A program made the translations under genes and the position numbers. Positions 58,797 to 64,000 of a stretch of DNA of 64,000 bases are shown here, piece after piece. Below the pieces are notes generated by a model. The model saw only the letters and a list, made by a program, of their open reading frames with translations, was not told the origin of the DNA and made no database searches. How positions within the stretch are numbered: the first letter of the stretch is position 1; each line of letters starts with the position of its first letter. The DNA is from Sipunculus nudus (taxonomy: Eukaryota; Annelida; Sipuncula; Golfingiida; Sipunculidae), in the NCBI GenBank assembly GCA_026874595.1, contig CM049307.1, positions 73,942,643-74,006,642 on the forward strand, read 5' to 3'.

Positions 58797-58866
<70 letters not shown>
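58770..58866. repeat. (CA)n(CT)n compound microsatellite
   Basis: About 14 CA units followed by about 33 CT units. Confidence 0.97.
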
Positions 58867-58870
<4 letters not shown>

Positions 58871-58956
58871 ATGGTTTAAATAGAATGGAAAATGGGTAGG
58901 ACGTAGTCAAGTGATTAAGGATTTGGAATAAGGAGAGGGATGTCCACGGTATTAAC

Positions 58957-59186
58957 CCTCAGGGATTCGTTTTAATATCTTAAGGACCTCAGGGAATTTG
59001 TTCTAATGTCTTAAGGACCTCAGGGATTCGTCTAAATGTCTTAAGGACCTCAAGAATTTGTTCTAATGTCTTAAGGACCTCAGGGATTCGTTTTTATGTC
59101 TTAAGGACCTCAGGGATTCGTTCTAATGTCCTTAGGACTTCAGAAATTTGTTCTAATGTCTTCAGGACCTCGGGGATTCGTTCTGA
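58957..59186. repeat. ~8 x 30 bp minisatellite
   Basis: The unit is aaggacctcagggattcgtt-ctaatgtctt. Variants alternate 'gggattcg' and 'gaatttg' between neighbours in the left half, hinting at a 60 bp super-unit. Confidence 0.95.
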
Positions 59187-59223
59187 GGGTATGATTTCTG
59201 TTTTTTTTTCATGTCCTGCGGAT

Positions 59224-59345
59224 ATAAAACCTGAAATCTAGAAGGCTTAATTTTCTTATCGCATGGAACCCTTCATCTTCATTCGATAGACAGTGCCACC
59301 AACAAGCCATGCACCTATGCTTAAAAATAGAAAGAAAAGAAGGAT
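59224..59345 (+). repeat. short interspersed segment shared with 50152
   Basis: ataaaacctgaaatctagaa-ggcttaat, with 'tgccaccaacaagccatgcacct' about 65 bp later. The latter resembles 50513-50535. Confidence 0.4.
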
Positions 59346-60954
59346 CATTCCGCATTCAGGCTGGTTATATTTTAATCAGTGACTTCACTATCAAATTGAA
59401 CTCATCCACGCACGTGCATCGCCTTTTCATCTAATTATGCAAATAAGCTTTTAAAGAGCTCACGGATACAAGCAATTGCACAGGATTAGTCGATGTAATA
59501 TGCGTGGACATTCATTTTCTAGCCGGTACACGCATCACAGGGAAAGAAATAAAATAGATACTGTCCCCAAAATACATATATGTCGAAAAGTACCGGATAT
59601 TATACAAGAGCAGCCAATACCTGATTGATGGTCGTCAATGCTAAACTGATCGATATTCCTATTATCGAAATGCAATAAGGGTTACCCAAAGTTCATGGTC
59701 AGGTCAATGTCTTTACGTGACCATGCTGTTAGTATATTTTCATCGCTAGTGTTAAATCGGCTGAGGCTTCGTATTAGCTGGAGAGTAGTACCTTACCAGG
59801 CTTGAGATATATTCTTTTTCTATAACATTAAATTAGGGCATGAAGGCTTATTGTCTGGCCTGGCGCCGTATTAATGCAGGTTTTGTTTATTTATTTCGGA
59901 GTTCGCCCGGGGTTAATTGGATGACGATATGCACGTTAATCACACGGCTAAAATGGAGTTAGGGAACTAATCATTTTCGGACGAGCACCCGTTGGCCCCA
60001 TTCTCCATGGGGCTCTAACCACAATGTGCTGCTCTCAGTAGAGATGTATTGTAAAACTGTTTTTTTAGTTGTGCAGGAGACGGAATACATAAAAATTGTT
60101 ATAGTGCCACATGCATGTCTCTTTCTTTGGTGGTACTTCAAACGCTAGCACAATCGCATCGTTTAACCAATGAGGGCCGGTTCACATGGATATCCGACGG
60201 ATAAAGAAACTACGTCGCCACATCATTAATTAGCCCCAAGAAAGGGTCACCGAATAGAATGTCTTAAATGAACTGAAAACGACCAGTTATCAATGGAACT
60301 TTGATTATTGCTTTTCTTATAAACCCACCGTCTAAATCTAAATATCTCGTTTAATGTCCATTGTTCATTTATTTATTTCATTATTCATCATTATTTTTTT
60401 AGATCTGCAATAGAATTCTTGCATGAACACTGTTTATCTGGAACGGACCCAAGGCAACTATAGATATCTGGACATAAAGACAACTTAATGTAGGCCTGTT
60501 CATACATAACATACATAAAACATAATATTAAAACTATAATATATATATTATATTTATATGTTATATATAAATATATAATATGAAATTAAATGTATAAAAC
60601 CATGTTACACATACATGTATTATTTTCAGCCTTGGCGTACGTGCTTTGCACTTGATTTATGATTGTATTTGTATTTTTGGATTAGTGCATGCCTCTGCGG
60701 AGTAATTGTCTTTCGCCTGAGTTTAAGCCGACTTTCTTGTGGTTGACCTAAGAAAACCTAGATGACTGCATGACCTCGCAAAACAGTCGTCATCTGGCTG
60801 TTAACTTGCAAGGGCGGATCAAGGGGCGGGAATTAAACCTTGGTCTTTGATTAAGACCTGACATATGGAATTATAAACACCCAAATCTGGTGTTCCTACT
60901 ATGCATTGCATGCTACCCCATACATTCAAATGGAATAGAAAGTGACCCAAAGTT
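59346..60954. other. no gene recognised
   Basis: A hAT-like left terminus (caagggcggatcaagggg) lies at about 60810, without a partner. AT-rich low complexity lies at about 60500-60590. Confidence 0.45.
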
Positions 60955-61330
60955 GTTGTTTTTCGCTTTGTAATTTTCATCTCCAGCAGGAAGGTATACC
61001 TTAAGCCCTGTTTTGCGTGTGATGTGTGTATTTGTTCACAATAGAACTCACGCAATCATTAAAGAAATCCAATGAAAGTTACAGGGCGTTTCGTGAATGT
61101 TCCAATGAAGAATCAATTAGATTCCCTGGCACATGATCCGGGTTCAGGAAAGTCATCAAGGAATATTTACAAATATAGTAACTTATGCACAAATAAACCC
61201 ACGAATATGGGCCGATTAAGTGAAAACAAGGTTTTGGAAGCATCCCACAATCGGTACCCAACCCCGTTTGGTGGAGGCATGCATTCCTGTGATTGTAGAT
61301 TTCAAGTTGATTTTCTCTTTCCCTTTATCT
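60955..61330 (+). repeat. interspersed repeat family R1, copy 3 (longest)
   Basis: Shares the family blocks listed for copy 1 and extends further, with 'tcatcaaggaatatttacaa' and then 'ggtggaggcatgcattcctg'. The ORFs 60819-61353 are shadows. Confidence 0.65.
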
Positions 61331-62810
61331 TCTTTATTTATTTATTCACTTAACTTTGTTTTCTTAGTGTTATATTTATAACTGGGTGCATTGTTATCTT
61401 TCTTCAGGCACGAATGCAGGTGTGTAAGAGGTGGAGCGGACTTCACAAGATTGAAAGCGAAAGGGAAAAGGAGAGCAAGACATAACTGAAAAGTGGAAAA
61501 CACCAAAGGTAGGGATATTACATATAGATTTTATAGATTACATATAGATTTTCCGTTCCAAACCCTTTTCTCTTCCGCTGTTCTCGCGTTTATATTTCCT
61601 GTAATTGAAAAGGAAAAAGTGTCATTGTTAGTCTCATACCTGATCTTGAAGTAAGTACAGCTTGGTTGACTTGTCTGCATATGTTGAATGTTTAAGGCGC
61701 TTTTGCGAGAGAGAACCTCGGCCGAATCCGTTGGCTGTTAGCCTCAGATGTATATGGAGAAAGTAAACCGACAAGGCCTTGTTAAGGCCGGGTCAGTACA
61801 CAAATGTTGTGTCCTTGATAACAGCAAGTGTGCCAGTCCTTAAAGATTCTACCTTTTAAGCGATGAGAGAACACTGATTTACGAAAAAGAAAGAAAACAT
61901 CCCAGATATAATGGTTTCCAACATGAGGATAAAGTCCTCGCCTGACATTCAGTCCCAGTGGACGATAAATGAAGCATATATGATGAATTGAACTTTTAAG
62001 TTAAATCTGCTGTCAGAACACGGCCATGGATATTTCATATCAAGCCAATTTTATAAGCCTTATTATCGCTTATCAATGTATAATTTGTGAAAAATGTTAA
62101 CATTTTTATTTTCTTCTTTGGAGAGTCAGTAGAAACGGTAACCCGGTCAATTCCAGCGAGCAATACCATATATGTTGGTGTATTTTTGAGTCATACATAC
62201 ATCCAAGACCTGCTCTGCAACGATGCCTCTTTATGCCTTGTGCAAATAATCGTGAAGAAAGTTTGCAAGTGAAGTAGAAAGGAATATATACCTAAATGAG
62301 ATATTGTCTGTGTCGCGAAAAGACGCTCTGTCAATCTCGTTCTTGTTTGTTGATCGCGTGAGATAGTTTGTCTGACCGCCCACACAGACGCTTGTTGGCT
62401 AGATGAAGGGCCAACTGTCAAATTAAGGGAATATGCGGTTTGAAATAAGAAACACGAAATATATTTCCAAGTTTGATGCCAAACATACGATGCATTTAAA
62501 AGCTTCTGTTTTATTTGCCTTTCCAAGAATTCTTCAGAACTGTTTAAGGTTTCTGCATTGCACTATATCGCACTTATCGATGTGAGTTTAACCTATGACT
62601 TTCAGATAGGATATATTTATTTACATAAAGGTTGCATATATTATGTGTTTTCATGTTCATGAATCCGGTACTGATTAAACTAGATGACCAGAGGTCACGC
62701 GCTTGCCGGAAATGACGTAAAGTTAGTCAGATAAACGATCAATGTCAAAGTGAAAGAAAATAATCCCTAGTTTGTAAAGATAGGATCAATATTAACAAAG
62801 TTCTGAAGAA
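61331..62810. other. no gene recognised
   Basis: The minus-strand frame 62191-62526 (111 codons) has no domain I can name and lacks splice support. Confidence 0.4.
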
Positions 62811-63615
62811 AAAAAAATGTTGATATGTTTTGATCACCTTGACCTTGACCTTTGACTTATTTGAATAATAAACATAGGGCTTCCAGATATCGTTACGACA
62901 AGTGTAAGTTACAAAGCGACTCCTGCAAAATTGTGGCCAGTAGAATACTACATGTGAGACGCAAGAACCAGGAAGCAGGCGAAATTGAGGACAACTGACA
63001 AACAGACAAACATACTGACAAACTGACCCAAGATTGAGACCAGTTGACTTAATCATGTGATGGAGAACCCTCAGAGGAAGATAATAAGCTATAGTTTATG
63101 TAAATGAGGTTTATAGTTTTGGAGATATGGCCAAAAAATGATATATTGTGCAAGTTTGAGTGCACCGCCCCCTAGCGGCCAATTCTGGAAAATGAAAAAT
63201 CTGTTTCGAGATATTAGTGTAAGACATAAGATGTAATAGTTTTAAAAGGATTCTTTTAAAACTGTGGCCTGTAGAATGCTATATGTGAGACGCAAGAACC
63301 GGTAAGCAGGCGGATTTGAGGACAACTGAGAAACAGACGGACACACTGACAAAGTGACTCAAGATTATGTCGAAATGACTCCACCAGAATTTTGAAAAGA
63401 CTCAGAGGAAGAAAATAAGCTATGGTTTATGTAATTGAGGCTCACAGTTTTGGAGATATGGCCAAAACATGATAAGTTGGGGAGGTTTGCATACAGCGCC
63501 ACCTAGTGGCTGCATTCAAAAATGGAAAAACGATTTCGAGATAATAGTGTAGGACTTACGATATGAAAGTTTCAAAAAGATTCCTGCAAAACTGTGACCT
63601 CCAGGGCAAGATTAC

Positions 63616-63671
63616 TGAAATCTCGAAATATCTCGTTTGACGAGATATTATACGAGATATCGCGAGACTTT
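63616..63671. repeat. ATATCTCG/CGAGATAT palindrome cluster
   Basis: Several overlapping dyads (aatctcgaaatatctcg, acgagatattatacgagata, tcgcgaga) can fold into a hairpin. Confidence 0.6.
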
Positions 63672-63803
63672 TAATAAAATCTTGCAGTACTTGTTAAATG
63701 CTACCTGAGGCAAAAAACTAGACCTCTCTAGCTTTAAAAATAACAAAGTTAGAAAAATAAGACCCCTTTATTTCAGAATATCATGACTTTTTCCCTAAAA
63801 TGC

Positions 63804-63817
63804 GTAACCATGGTTAC
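63804..63817. promoter_or_regulatory. X-box-like perfect palindrome
   Basis: GTAACCATGGTTAC is a perfect 14 bp palindrome resembling the RFX X-box (GTNRCC-RGYAAC). It lies in repeat DNA. Function is inference. Confidence 0.3.
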
Positions 63818-64000
63818 GGCCAATTTGAAGCAGCTACACACCAGAAGAAAGGCCTTGGAATGACGTTTAAAATGAGCTATGTTTGAAGAAGATACCACTA
63901 ATAGTAACAAAGATATGAAGAAAAAACCGTTTTGTATACTTTTGATGACCTTGACCTTGACCTTTGACCTATTGTGCCCAAAAACAATAGGCTTCCTGAA

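Larger units (their letters stand above)
62820..64000. repeat. ~330 bp tandem repeat inside a ~1.1 kb unit
   Basis: The blocks 'tgtgagacgcaagaacc', 'aggacaactga-aaacagac', 'ctcagaggaag' and 'ttttggagatatggccaaaa' recur with a period of about 330 bp (for example 62953 and 63284). The start block gaccttgaccttgacctttgac at about 62840 returns at about 63950, 1.1 kb on, followed by 'aggcttcc' in both. The second large unit runs off the window. Confidence 0.75.

Noticed and set aside
62745-63056. 103-codon minus-strand ORF
   Set aside because: Lies entirely in the ~330 bp/1.1 kb repeat and is not maintained in the neighbouring repeat copy.

Overview
The window looks like intergenic or intronic DNA from an animal nuclear genome. 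It is AT-rich and dense in (AT)n, (CT)n, (AC)n and long poly-G/poly-C tracts. There are no bacterial-style ORFs or operons, and tRNA-derived SINEs, solo LTRs, MITE-like elements and minisatellites are abundant. Repeat motifs such as 'CTCCACCCAGGAGTGAATGG', 'gtccgtcgtc' strings and TGACCTTGA/TCAAGGTCA modules are, from memory, typical of marine lophotrochozoans. A mollusc, possibly a bivalve, is my best guess, with moderate to low confidence.

Layout. 0-7 kb holds (AT)n blocks, a hAT-like remnant and the best coding candidate, a minus-strand first exon at 3731-3818 with a cluster of CCAAT boxes upstream. 7.0-13.8 kb carries two oppositely oriented solo LTRs of one retrotransposon family and a hAT-like MITE between them. 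16-22 kb holds a SINE, a dispersed repeat pair and a complete 1.14 kb terminal-inverted-repeat element (18841-19980) whose ends are packed with palindromic subrepeats. 20.2 and 30.2 kb carry two copies of a ~300 bp cassette. 27-30 kb holds nuclear-receptor-half-site repeats and a degenerate minisatellite. 33.1-34.1 kb is a second TIR element with a TAA target duplication.

34366-41177 is a 6.8 kb array of about 166 copies of a 41 bp unit with nested higher-order periods of 16, 15, 28, 11 and 49 units. 42-46 kb has nested SINEs, a possible MITE and one exon-like segment. 45-62 kb has three copies of another interspersed repeat, an inverted pair of tRNA-like heads, and 17 bp and 30 bp minisatellites. 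62.8-64 kb is a ~330 bp tandem repeat inside a ~1.1 kb unit that runs off the window.

No complete protein-coding gene can be demonstrated. The ORFs longer than 60 codons lie mostly in repeats or lack splice context. Candidate exons are listed with low confidence because splice signals and frames were judged by eye. The genes do not form a recognisable pathway. What the window mainly records is repeat turnover: unequal crossing-over in arrays, LTR-LTR recombination leaving solo LTRs, and non-autonomous DNA transposons with regulatory-looking motifs.
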